This document shows, piece by piece, positions 1 through 5,031 of a stretch of DNA of 5,360 nt (within the stretch, counting starts at the first letter, position 1; every line of letters begins with the position of its first letter). Position numbers and translations under genes: made by a program. The stretch comes from Acidobacteriota bacterium (GTDB lineage: Bacteria; Acidobacteriota; Polarisedimenticolia; J045): the NCBI GenBank assembly GCA_027001345.1, contig JALTMS010000281.1:1-5360 (forward strand). The letters are read 5' to 3'. Below the pieces are notes generated by a model. That model had not been told where the DNA came from, searched no databases, and was given only the letters and a program-made list of their open reading frames with translations.

Positions 1-231
1 ACGGGATCTCGTCGAGGGCGTCAGGCCGGCCAGGGCTGCCGCCCGCAGCCACCCGCTGATGTCCTCCTCGGTGACCTCCTCCACCGGCCCACGACCTTGA
101 CGGGCCATCCACTGCTCGAGGTCTTCGAGATCCGAAAGATAGGCCTCCACCGTACGTGGCGACAGGCCGCGAACCGCCAGCAGGTCAGCCGCCAGATCGG
201 CCAGCACCTCCGAGCGCCTCGATCGACTCAT
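1..231 (-). CDS. Xer-family tyrosine recombinase, N-terminal part (cut by window edge)
   Basis: The 77 visible residues, open to the left edge, form the N-terminal SAM-like core-binding domain of a tyrosine recombinase. Residues 23-41 carry the usual pattern LSPRTVEAYLSDLEDLEQW. They are followed by a DI-x-x-WL helix (59-62) and the beginning of the TPSTRSR segment, where Xer proteins read S-x-x-T/A-R-x-x-S. In known XerC/XerD proteins this domain clamps the core site (dif), and together they resolve chromosome dimers at division. The catalytic domain (R-H-R-Y residues) lies outside the window, so activity and XerC versus XerD cannot be decided. The ATG at 229-231 overlaps the dtd stop codon (ATGA), and only a weak GGA lies upstream, so translation is probably coupled to dtd. 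A phage or integron integrase is possible, but the housekeeping neighbour and the lack of mobile-element signs favour a chromosomal Xer. Confidence 0.85.
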   Translation of the reverse strand, partial: MSRSRRSEVLADLAADLLAVRGLSPRTVEAYLSDLEDLEQWMARQGRGPVEEVTEEDISGWLRAAALAGLTPSTRSR

Positions 232-674
232 GTCGGTCCATCGAGCAGGAAGGTCACCGGCCCCTCGTTGACCAGCTCAACCTGCATCATCGCGCCGAAG
301 ACACCGGTGGCCACCTCCACCCCCTCGGCTTCCAGCGCCTCGGCAAAGACCTCGTAGAGCCGCCGCCCCTGCTCGGGAGGCGCCGCCGGATCGAACGACG
401 GTCGGCGTCCCTTGCGCGTGCGCGCCGGCAGCGTGAACTGGGAAACCAACAGCACCGCGCCCCCGACTTCCGCCAGACTACGCCGCCAAGGTTCCCCCGT
501 CGGCGAGGCAAAGAACTTCAACGTCGTCAGTCGACGGGCATACCAGCGGGCATGATCCTCGTTGTCGCCGCGCTCGACGCCCAGCAGCACCAGCACTCCC
601 CCGGCGATGGAGGCTTTCGTCTCCCCATCGACCCGAACCTCGGCCCTGCTGACCCGCTGAACGAGTACCTTCAT
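228..674 (-). CDS. dtd: D-aminoacyl-tRNA deacylase
   Basis: This 148-residue protein matches the usual DTD length of about 145. DTD hydrolyses D-amino acids (and mischarged glycine) from tRNA in the cytoplasm and so guards chirality in translation. Visible family marks are the start MKVLVQRVSRAEV, the strand VLVLLGVE (27-34), the active-site signature SQFTL (78-82), the segment RPSF (91-94) and the Gly-Pro pair within NEGPVTF (136-142), which enters the partner's active site in the dimer. The loop before GGAVLLVSQF reads PWRRSL, where many DTDs read KMNRSL, apparently with one extra residue; no catalytic residue is affected. The start at 674 is supported by GGGAG (680-684) five bases upstream and by the conserved N-terminus. 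The open frame extends upstream to 1016, but that part lies antisense to ssb and is not conserved sequence. The gene overlaps the recombinase start by 4 bp and diverges from ssb. Confidence 0.96.
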   Translation of the reverse strand: MKVLVQRVSRAEVRVDGETKASIAGGVLVLLGVERGDNEDHARWYARRLTTLKFFASPTGEPWRRSLAEVGGAVLLVSQFTLPARTRKGRRPSFDPAAPPEQGRRLYEVFAEALEAEGVEVATGVFGAMMQVELVNEGPVTFLLDGPT

Positions 675-741
675 CAGCGCTCCCGGCTCGCCGCCCCGCC
701 CATGGAGCGAGACTCGAGGGATCCATGGTAGCGCGTGGGGA

Positions 742-777
742 CCGGCTCCGTCCCGCTCCCGGGAGGTCCGAAGCCGG
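742..777. repeat. Imperfect GC-rich dyad between dtd and ssb
   Basis: The outer arms CCGGCTCCG (742-750) and CCGAAGCCGG (768-777) are complementary except for one mismatch. They enclose a perfect 10-bp palindrome, CTCCCGGGAG (756-765). The element lies in the 195-bp gap between divergent dtd and ssb. It could be an operator or a hairpin, but palindromes arise readily in GC-rich DNA. In the rest of the gap the only promoter-like sequence I see is TTGACC at 785-790, which resembles a -35 for ssb but has no convincing -10 partner. Confidence 0.4.
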
Positions 778-854
778 CGGCAGCTTGACCACTGAGGAGC
801 CCTGTGCGAGCCTTCCCGCGAACGAGCAGCCACCAGCGACCTCAACGCCAATCC

Positions 855-860
855 AAGGAG
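855..860 (+). promoter_or_regulatory. Ribosome binding site of ssb
   Basis: AAGGAG lies 9 bases before the ATG at 870. It favours that start over the in-frame ATG at 879, where the spacing would be 18, and over the longer open frame from 804, which adds unconserved residues. Confidence 0.75.
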
Positions 861-869
861 CATCGACCC

Positions 870-1286
870 ATGGCATCGATGGCAAAGATCACCATCATCG
901 GCAACCTCGGCCGTGACGCCGAACTGAAGTATCTCGGCAGCGGCACCCCTGTCGCCGAGTTCTCCGTCGCAACCAACGAGCAATGGAAGGACCGCAGCGG
1001 CAACCCCCAGGAGCACACCCAGTGGTTCCGCATCAGTCTGTGGGGCAAGCAGGCCGAGTCCCTCAAGCCCTACCTGCTCAAGGGCAAGCAGGTCTACGTC
1101 GATGGCCGCCTGCGAGTTCGGGAATACAACGACCGGGACGGCAACAAGCGCTTCAGTTGTGACGTTCGCGCCGATACGATCCAGCTCCTCGGCGGACGCG
1201 GCGGTGGCCAGGAAGGCGGAGAAAGCCGGCCCGGCGCATTGCAGAACGACGACAACAACTACAGCGACGACGAGATCCCCTTCTGA
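870..1286 (+). CDS. ssb: Single-stranded DNA-binding protein
   Basis: This 138-residue SSB coats single-stranded DNA in replication, repair and recombination and recruits partner proteins through its C-terminal tip. The OB fold spans about residues 4-108. It opens with KITIIGNLGRDAEL, and other family marks are PVAEFSVATNE (27-37), TQWFRISLWGK (50-60, with tryptophans 52 and 58 in the region of DNA-stacking aromatics), YLLKGKQVYVDGRL (68-81) and the YNDRDGNKR hairpin (86-94). A short glycine- and asparagine-rich linker (109-130) leads to the acidic tip SDDEIPF, a close variant of the canonical DDDIPF. The linker is shorter than in E. coli SSB (178 residues), which is common outside enterobacteria. 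It is divergent from dtd and convergent with the FN3 gene, so it is probably transcribed alone. It is not next to rpsF or rpsR, the frequent location of ssb in many bacteria. Confidence 0.97.
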   Translation: MASMAKITIIGNLGRDAELKYLGSGTPVAEFSVATNEQWKDRSGNPQEHTQWFRISLWGKQAESLKPYLLKGKQVYVDGRLRVREYNDRDGNKRFSCDVRADTIQLLGGRGGGQEGGESRPGALQNDDNNYSDDEIPF

Positions 1287-1337
1287 GCGAAAAATCCGGG
1301 CCCGCCGGCAGCGCTCGATCGGGAGATCCGCTTCGGA

Positions 1338-2183
1338 CTACTTGCCGCCGATCTCTTCCTGATACAGCCGACGGAGATAAGCGGGATCTGCAAGCTGGTC
1401 GAGATTGGGCGGCTTGAGCTGGGCGGCCAGAGAGCCGATCACCGCCGGCCGGCGCCGCCCTTCTTCATTGCCCACCGAATCCACCGCACGCACGCGGTAG
1501 TAGACGATGCGGCGTGAGTCGTCCCTTGCTTCGGGAACGACCAGTTCGGTGTACGTCGTCTCTCCGATCATGTAACGCGTCATCACCGGATAGCGCTTGA
1601 GCTTGCGGGTGTACTGGTACACGCGATAGCCCGACACTTCCTCGAATCCGTCCTGCACGTCGCGATCGACTCCGGACCAGCGCAGTTCCAGTTCACCGGC
1701 GTCGTTCAAGGACAGCTTGAGGCTATCGACCGGTTCAGGCGGAAGAGAGTCGACAATGAACGAGGCGCTGCCGTCGATCGGCTCCCAGGGCCCGCCCCCC
1801 ATGGCCTTGCTCGCCCGCCAGTAGTACTCGCCGTCACGCAACCTGCCACGCGCGCGAAAGTGAATCCCCTCGTAATTCACCGGGCGATACTTGTCCGGTA
1901 CGTCGTCGATCCCCAGCAGGTCGCCAAAAATCCATCCGGCCTTGGACTTACGGGAGTCGAAGCTGGCCACGATCTCCTCGAAATCGCCATCCCGAGCCAC
2001 CTCGATCAGATAGTACTCTTCCTTCTCCGGCCCCCCGTCGGCGGAGATGTAGAAGTCGATCTTCTGGGAGACTCGCTCACCATTGGACGGCGAGGCGACG
2101 GATTCGCCACTGTAGGCCTTCGCCGAACTCAGACTCAGGTGTGCCGCGACGAGGACCGACAGCAGCAGCGCGATTCGAGGCAT
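1338..2183 (-). CDS. Secreted fibronectin type III-like domain protein of unknown function
   Basis: The 281-residue product begins with a signal peptide: MPR, a hydrophobic run (residues 4-19), then SSAKA-Y, giving a probable signal peptidase I cut after residue 23. No lipobox cysteine is seen. Two beta-sandwich-like segments follow. The first (about 30-147) ends in YYWRASKAMGGGPWEP and SFIVDSLPP, the typical FN3 F/G-strand and interdomain linker. The second (about 149-250) has a core Trp169, GYRVYQY (185-191) and YYRVRAVDSVGNEE (228-241), the classical FN3 end. The C-terminal 30 residues are charged, with no anchor or membrane helix. It probably acts in the periplasm or outside the cell as a binding or scaffold protein, but no catalytic motif is visible and I do not recognise a named family. 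GGGAAGG (2190-2196) lies 6 bases upstream of the ATG. The gene appears to be monocistronic. Confidence 0.85.
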   Translation of the reverse strand: MPRIALLLSVLVAAHLSLSSAKAYSGESVASPSNGERVSQKIDFYISADGGPEKEEYYLIEVARDGDFEEIVASFDSRKSKAGWIFGDLLGIDDVPDKYRPVNYEGIHFRARGRLRDGEYYWRASKAMGGGPWEPIDGSASFIVDSLPPEPVDSLKLSLNDAGELELRWSGVDRDVQDGFEEVSGYRVYQYTRKLKRYPVMTRYMIGETTYTELVVPEARDDSRRIVYYRVRAVDSVGNEEGRRRPAVIGSLAAQLKPPNLDQLADPAYLRRLYQEEIGGK

Positions 2184-2216
2184 GGGCGACCTTCCCGGGG
2201 AGGTTCGATGCCTCGA

Positions 2217-2245
2217 CTTATACTGCCCTGCGGGGAGTAGAGCAA
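2217..2245 (-). promoter_or_regulatory. Predicted sigma-70 type promoter of the FN3 gene
   Basis: On the minus strand a -35-like TTGCTC (2240-2245) and a -10-like TATAAG (2217-2222, five of six consensus bases) are separated by exactly 17 bases. Transcription would start near 2210, leaving a leader of about 27 nt before the FN3 gene. The -35 matches only three of six positions. Upstream, between this site and the TPR stop codon, there is only a weak hairpin (about 2259-2275) and no good terminator. Confidence 0.5.
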
Positions 2246-2294
2246 ACGAGAAAGGGACTAGACGCAGTCGCCTGTCTGACCGTAAGCGGGAAGC

Positions 2295-3011
2295 TCAGAG
2301 CGCCCCGAGAAGCTGCCGCGCCCGCTCGAGCACGGGCGATTCCGGATAAAGTTCACCGATTTCTTCGAGCGTCTGCCGCGCTTCATCCGACTTTCCGGCC
2401 TTGCTCTGGCAGCGCCCGAGGGCGAACAGAGCCAGATCCCGGGGGTAACCCGACCCCTCGTCGGCCAGTTCCGCCCACAGCTCGAGGGCTCGTTCGTATT
2501 GTCCCGCCCGTTCGAGGGCTCCGGCCAGCAGCGCACGGCTCGCCGGACCCAGGGTGGGATCGCTGCCGAGGGCGGCGAGCGCCGCCTCGAGCTTCGTGAT
2601 CGCCTTGTCCACCTCGCCGGCCTCGAGCAGAGCCTTGCCCTGCAGGTAGAGCGCCACCTGTGCCCCACTGCCCATCCCGGAGGCCGCCTCTTCGAGGCGC
2701 TCGATGGCGGCTTCGAGTCGGGCCTCGTCACTTTCGAAGGAGGGGCTGTAAGGATCGGTGGGCCGGGCGGAGCCATCGTCCACCACCGGTGCGAGCAGGG
2801 CGGCCTCGCCCCGAGAGAGCTTGTCGGCGACCTTGTCGGCCTGCATCCTGCTGAAGGTCCAGAAACCCGAAACCGCCACGACCAGGCCGAGAATGACCCC
2901 AGTTCCGATGAGGAACGGCCGAGGATTCTCCTCGAGCACCCGCAAGATGCGTACCGTGCCATCGACGAACTCGTCGTGCTTGATCTCTTTTCTCGTCAGC
3001 CGATCCACCAT
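2295..3011 (-). CDS. Single-pass membrane TPR protein, YfgM-like
   Basis: The 238-residue protein has a basic cytoplasmic N-terminus (RLTRKEIKHDEFVDGTV, residues 4-20), one hydrophobic helix (about 32-54, starting PFLIGTGVILGLVV), an alanine- and proline-rich stretch, and then helical repeats. TPR-like units are seen at about 116-149 (ALYLQGKALLEAGEVDKAI), 156-189 (RALLAGALERAGQYERALEL) and 192-225 (LALFALGRCQSKAGKSDEA). The charged N-terminus, single helix and exported TPR domain are the layout of YfgM/TPR_21 proteins, which sit beside SecYEG and help deliver periplasmic chaperones. That role is inferred from architecture only; a generic tol-pal or peptidoglycan-related TPR protein is possible. 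The start is set by a strong ribosome binding site, GGAGGT (3017-3022), 5 bases before the ATG. tRNA-Arg lies directly upstream on the same strand. Confidence 0.85.
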   Translation of the reverse strand: MVDRLTRKEIKHDEFVDGTVRILRVLEENPRPFLIGTGVILGLVVAVSGFWTFSRMQADKVADKLSRGEAALLAPVVDDGSARPTDPYSPSFESDEARLEAAIERLEEAASGMGSGAQVALYLQGKALLEAGEVDKAITKLEAALAALGSDPTLGPASRALLAGALERAGQYERALELWAELADEGSGYPRDLALFALGRCQSKAGKSDEARQTLEEIGELYPESPVLERARQLLGAL

Positions 3012-3042
3012 CTGCCACCTCCGCAGGGCCCTGCCGAAGCAA

Positions 3043-3118
3043 TGGTAGGCCCGGCAGGACTTGAACCTGCGACCCTCGGATTAGGAATCCGATGCTCTAT
3101 CCACTGAGCTACGAGCCC
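3043..3118 (-). tRNA. tRNA-Arg (anticodon CCU), CCA encoded
   Basis: A complete 76-nt cloverleaf can be drawn on the minus strand. The acceptor stem GGGCTCG pairs with CGGGCCT (one terminal G-U and one internal U-G pair), and the D stem is GCTC/GAGC. The anticodon stem is TCGGA/TCCGA with loop TTCCTAA, giving anticodon CCU, and the variable region is GGGTC. The T stem is GCAGG/CCTGC with loop TTCAAGT. Discriminator A (3046) is followed by a genomically encoded CCA (3043-3045). The tRNA reads the AGG arginine codon, a minor codon in many GC-rich genomes. It lies between apt and the TPR gene in the same orientation, 31 nt before the TPR start codon, and may be co-transcribed with it. Confidence 0.97.
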
Positions 3119-3134
3119 ACCTCAGCAGCGGCTG

Positions 3135-3163
3135 ATACTACGGTGAGCGGCTTGGAGGCACAA
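3135..3163 (-). promoter_or_regulatory. Predicted promoter of tRNA-Arg
   Basis: On the minus strand TTGTGC (3158-3163) and TAGTAT (3135-3140) are 17 bases apart, and the -10 ends 16 bases before the tRNA 5' end, a suitable leader length. Each hexamer matches consensus only partly (three and four of six). A small dyad, TCAGC-N4-GCTGA (3122-3135), lies between the -10 and the tRNA and could fold in the precursor leader. Confidence 0.4.
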
Positions 3164-3195
3164 GCGAGACTCCGCCACCGGAAGCTTTCGCCCCC

Positions 3196-3711
3196 TCAGT
3201 CGTAACTCAGCAGGGCGTGCACGGTCTCGCCCTCGAGCCGGCGTCGCCCTCCGAGGGCCGTCAGCTCGATGACGAAAAGCAGGCCCTCGACCCTTCCTCC
3301 CACCTGCCTGACCAGGCGGGCAGCGGCGGCGGCGGTACCGCCGGTAGCCAGCAGATCATCGACGATCAGAACCCGCTGACCGGCAGCCAGAGCGTCGGCA
3401 TGGATTTCCAGGCTGTCGGTGCCGTACTCCAGCTCGTAAGTCTGAGTGACGGTCCGAGCGGGAAGCTTTCCCGGCTTGCGGACGGGGACGAAACCGACCC
3501 CCAGACGCAGCGCCAGAGGCACCCCGAAGATGAACCCCCGGGACTCGATTCCCACGACAACCTCGGGACGAACTCCCCGGGCCCACTGCTCGAGCTGGTC
3601 CACCGTCGCGCTCAGGCCCTCGGGATCGGCGAGCAGTGGCGTGATATCCCGAAAGAGAATGCCCGGTTGTGGAAAGTCGGCGATCTCTCGGATCAGCGAA
3701 GCGATGTTCAT
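3196..3711 (-). CDS. apt: Adenine phosphoribosyltransferase
   Basis: The 171-residue protein has the usual Apt length of about 170. It salvages adenine in the cytoplasm by the reaction adenine + PRPP to AMP + pyrophosphate. Visible marks are the N-terminal FPQPGILFRDITPLL (13-27), VVGIESRGFIFG (52-63), the flexible loop region VRKPGKLPARTV followed by YELEYGTDSLE (77-102), and the PRPP-binding motif VLIVDDLLATGGT (114-126) with its two aspartates. The ATG at 3711 fits the family N-terminus. It is preceded by a G-run (about 3717-3722), a usable but not classical ribosome binding site. Only 12 nt separate it from the acylphosphatase stop, so the two are most likely one operon. No strong terminator is seen between apt and the tRNA promoter. 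Confidence 0.97.
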   Translation of the reverse strand: MNIASLIREIADFPQPGILFRDITPLLADPEGLSATVDQLEQWARGVRPEVVVGIESRGFIFGVPLALRLGVGFVPVRKPGKLPARTVTQTYELEYGTDSLEIHADALAAGQRVLIVDDLLATGGTAAAAARLVRQVGGRVEGLLFVIELTALGGRRRLEGETVHALLSYD

Positions 3712-3723
3712 CGGTACCCCCCG

Positions 3724-3996
3724 CTAGCGCCGGATCTTGAAATCCGGATGGCTGCCGGTCTCCACGTCTCGGCTGTCGACCCCGCTGACACGGGCATAGC
3801 GCGCCCCCCTCGACAGATCGAACTCGAACTCCTTGAGCTGTTCCTCGTCGCCCTCGGCGTGCACCTCCACGGTGCCGTCGGGCAGATTCTTGACCCACCC
3901 TCGAATTCCCAGAGCATCCGCGCAGGTGCAGGTGAAAAAGCGGTAGCCCACACCCTGAACCGTACCGCGAACGATGTATCGCCGAGCGAGTGTCAT
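3724..3996 (-). CDS. acyP: Acylphosphatase
   Basis: The 90-residue protein is a typical small acylphosphatase, which hydrolyses carboxyl-phosphate bonds of acyl phosphates. Both signature motifs are present: GTVQGVGYRFF (11-21), with the phosphate-binding Arg19, and GWVKNLPDGTVEV (33-45), with catalytic Asn37. The remaining alpha/beta sandwich is complete, ending in HPDFKIRR, close to the usual F-x-I-R/x-x end. The helix after the first motif reads TCTCADALG; two cysteines at this place are unusual but not in the active site. GGGGAG (4006-4011) lies 9 bases before the ATG. The gene is first in an apparent operon with apt. The metabolic link is not obvious, so shared transcription may simply reflect packing. 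Confidence 0.95.
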   Translation of the reverse strand: MTLARRYIVRGTVQGVGYRFFTCTCADALGIRGWVKNLPDGTVEVHAEGDEEQLKEFEFDLSRGARYARVSGVDSRDVETGSHPDFKIRR

Positions 3997-4009
3997 CCGT
4001 CCGAACTCC

Positions 4010-4040
4010 CCGAGGGCGCGCCCCCCCGGGGGCCCCTCGG
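4010..4040 (-). promoter_or_regulatory. Strong GC hairpin in the acyP 5' leader
   Basis: CCGAGGG (4010-4016) pairs with CCCTCGG (4034-4040), and the inner C-run (4021-4027) can pair with the G-run (4028-4032), giving a very stable stem-loop. On the minus strand it lies directly downstream of the predicted -10 and upstream of the acyP start. Its 3' foot overlaps the first bases of the acyP ribosome binding site (4006-4011). There is no T-tract, so it is not a classical terminator. A role in transcript stability or in limiting translation is inference. Confidence 0.4.
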
Positions 4041-4044
4041 CGAG

Positions 4045-4050
4045 AGTATA
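4045..4050 (-). promoter_or_regulatory. Predicted -10 element of the acyP-apt operon
   Basis: On the minus strand TATACT matches five of six bases of the sigma-70 -10 consensus. It would start transcription near 4038, about 42 nt before the acyP ATG. No good -35 sits at 16-18 bases; TTGCCG (4073-4078) is 22 bases away, too far for a normal promoter. There is no extended -10 TG. Confidence 0.45.
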
Positions 4051-4288
4051 CCCAAGGCCACCCCGCCGGGTGCGGCAAGTTCACCGCAGGAAGCGAAGCA
4101 CCGGGCTGTTCCTGGATGGCGAATCGACCCACACTCTGCTCACCGATAGTTTCGGATGCCACGAAACGCAACTCAGCGGGGAGGGCGACTTCCAGGAGCG
4201 AGCACGACCCCGAGGCCTTTACTGCCAGCACCCGAGTCCAACCACATCCTCCTAGACGCTCCGGCTCCTTTTCCGTCGCCCTCCCCCA

Positions 4289-4315
4289 CAGCCCCCCTCT
4301 CCCCGAGGGGGGCTG
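4289..4315. repeat. Perfect 11-bp inverted repeat (hairpin) without T-tract
   Basis: CAGCCCCCCTC (4289-4299) and GAGGGGGGCTG (4305-4315) are exact reverse complements around a 5-base loop, TCCCC. Neither strand continues into a run of T; the plus strand goes on CCTCGTTTCG. Both flanking genes point away from this region, so it is not needed as a terminator for either. A second stem, GGGCC-AAT-GGCCC, follows at 4334-4346. Confidence 0.7.
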
Positions 4316-4467
4316 CCTCGTTTCGGGCCGCCGGGGCCAATGGCCCGGCCGGGCGTAATGATCGCATCCCCCCGACGTTTCAAAGGGCGATACGATGCTC
4401 GAGCCCGGATCGTGCATGAAGCTTCGTGGCGACAGCGCAGCCGAAGGGCCCATGCGCAGTGCGGGTG

Positions 4468-4472
4468 AGGAG
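4468..4472 (+). promoter_or_regulatory. Ribosome binding site supporting a TTG start for the sigma factor
   Basis: AGGAG lies 7 bases before the TTG at 4480. In-frame GTG codons at 4465 and 4474 overlap or touch it and cannot use it. The farther GTG at 4426 has no comparable site. Confidence 0.6.
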
Positions 4473-4479
4473 AGTGCCC

Positions 4480-5031
4480 TTGTCCGAGCCCCCACAGGCC
4501 GCGGGAGAGAAACTGACTGCCTCTCAAATCGAGAGTCTCTTCCGCCAGTACCACGACCTGGTCCTCCAGGCCGCCTACCGCGTCACCGGCCGCGCGGAGG
4601 ACGCCGAAGAGGTGCTCCAGACGGTCTTCCTCAGACTGCTCCGGCGCCAGGCCCCACCACCGGAACTGGGAGCCGGGGCCCGAGGCTACTTCAAGCGAGC
4701 CGCGGTCAACGCCGCAGTCGACCTGCTCCGTTCCCGCAAGGCGCGGCCCGCCGCGGCACTCGACGACCCATTCCCCACATTGGCAGCCACCGAGCCCGAC
4801 GCCCAGCGGCGGCTCGTCGGACGGCAGTGGCACCAGAGGCTGCGTCGAGCGCTGGCCGGCCTGTCTCCCCAGGCGGCGCAGATCTTCGCCCTGCGCTACT
4901 TCGAGGAACTGGGCAACGGGGAGATCGCCCGGCTGCTGGGCATCTCCGCGGGCGCCGTCGGCATCAGTCTGCATCGTAGCCGCACCCAACTTCGCCGGGT
5001 TCTGGACCTTCCCGCGGGAGATACACCATGA
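4480..5031 (+). CDS. ECF-type RNA polymerase sigma factor
   Basis: The 183-residue protein has the two-domain layout of group 4 (extracytoplasmic function) sigma factors and would direct RNA polymerase to a small stress- or signal-specific regulon. Region 2 spans about residues 20-88, with LFRQYHDLVLQAAYRVTG (20-37), the core-binding DAEEVLQTVFLRLLRR (41-56) and the -10-reading helix ending NAAVDLLRSRKAR (77-89). Region 4 spans about 118-175: ALAGLSPQAAQIFALRYFEEL, then a helix-turn-helix GEIARLLGISAGAVGISLHRSR (147-168) that would bind the -35. A variable linker of about 30 residues separates them, and region 3 is absent. The start is uncertain: TTG 4480 has the ribosome binding site, while GTG 4426 would add 18 residues without family features. 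The stop overlaps the next gene's start (ATGA), a common sigma/anti-sigma arrangement. The target promoter and inducing signal cannot be read from this window. Confidence 0.92.
   Translation: MSEPPQAAGEKLTASQIESLFRQYHDLVLQAAYRVTGRAEDAEEVLQTVFLRLLRRQAPPPELGAGARGYFKRAAVNAAVDLLRSRKARPAAALDDPFPTLAATEPDAQRRLVGRQWHQRLRRALAGLSPQAAQIFALRYFEELGNGEIARLLGISAGAVGISLHRSRTQLRRVLDLPAGDTP

Larger units (their letters stand above)
4051..4479. other. Divergent intergenic region without a convincing gene
   Basis: This gap separates acyP (minus) from the ECF sigma gene (plus). Open frames cross it on both strands, but none has a good start with a ribosome binding site, a recognisable domain or an end independent of the neighbouring genes. 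It contains a C-rich, G-poor plus-strand tract (about 4229-4290), a perfect inverted repeat (4289-4315) and a smaller hairpin (4334-4346). I see no clear promoter for the sigma gene. TACGAT at 4391-4396 resembles a -10 but has no partner. Confidence 0.6.

Noticed and set aside
675..1016. Upstream extension of the dtd reading frame starting with a lipoprotein-like hydrophobic segment
   Set aside because: Most of it is antisense to the well-supported ssb gene. DTD family proteins start at the conserved MKVLVQRV, which has its own ribosome binding site.
1287..1337. Possible bidirectional terminator between convergent ssb and FN3 genes
   Set aside because: There is no stem longer than a few bases and no T-tract on either strand.
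2258..2277. Possible terminator after the TPR gene (AGA-CAG stem with GCGA loop on the minus strand)
   Set aside because: The stem is short and bulged and the following sequence is only mildly T-rich.
3217..4149. Long plus-strand open frame opposite apt and acyP
   Set aside because: It is an antisense shadow; both genes on the other strand have complete family motifs.
4060..4258. Minus-strand open frame between the sigma gene and acyP with a protein-like stretch (LLEVALPAELRFVASE)
   Set aside because: It has no ATG with a suitable ribosome binding site, continues out of frame through acyP and apt with no stop of its own, and has a weaker G/C bias at third positions than the real genes. A decayed gene fragment cannot be fully excluded.
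4252..4989. Long minus-strand open frame opposite the sigma factor
   Set aside because: It is a GC-rich antisense shadow of the sigma gene with no recognisable domain.
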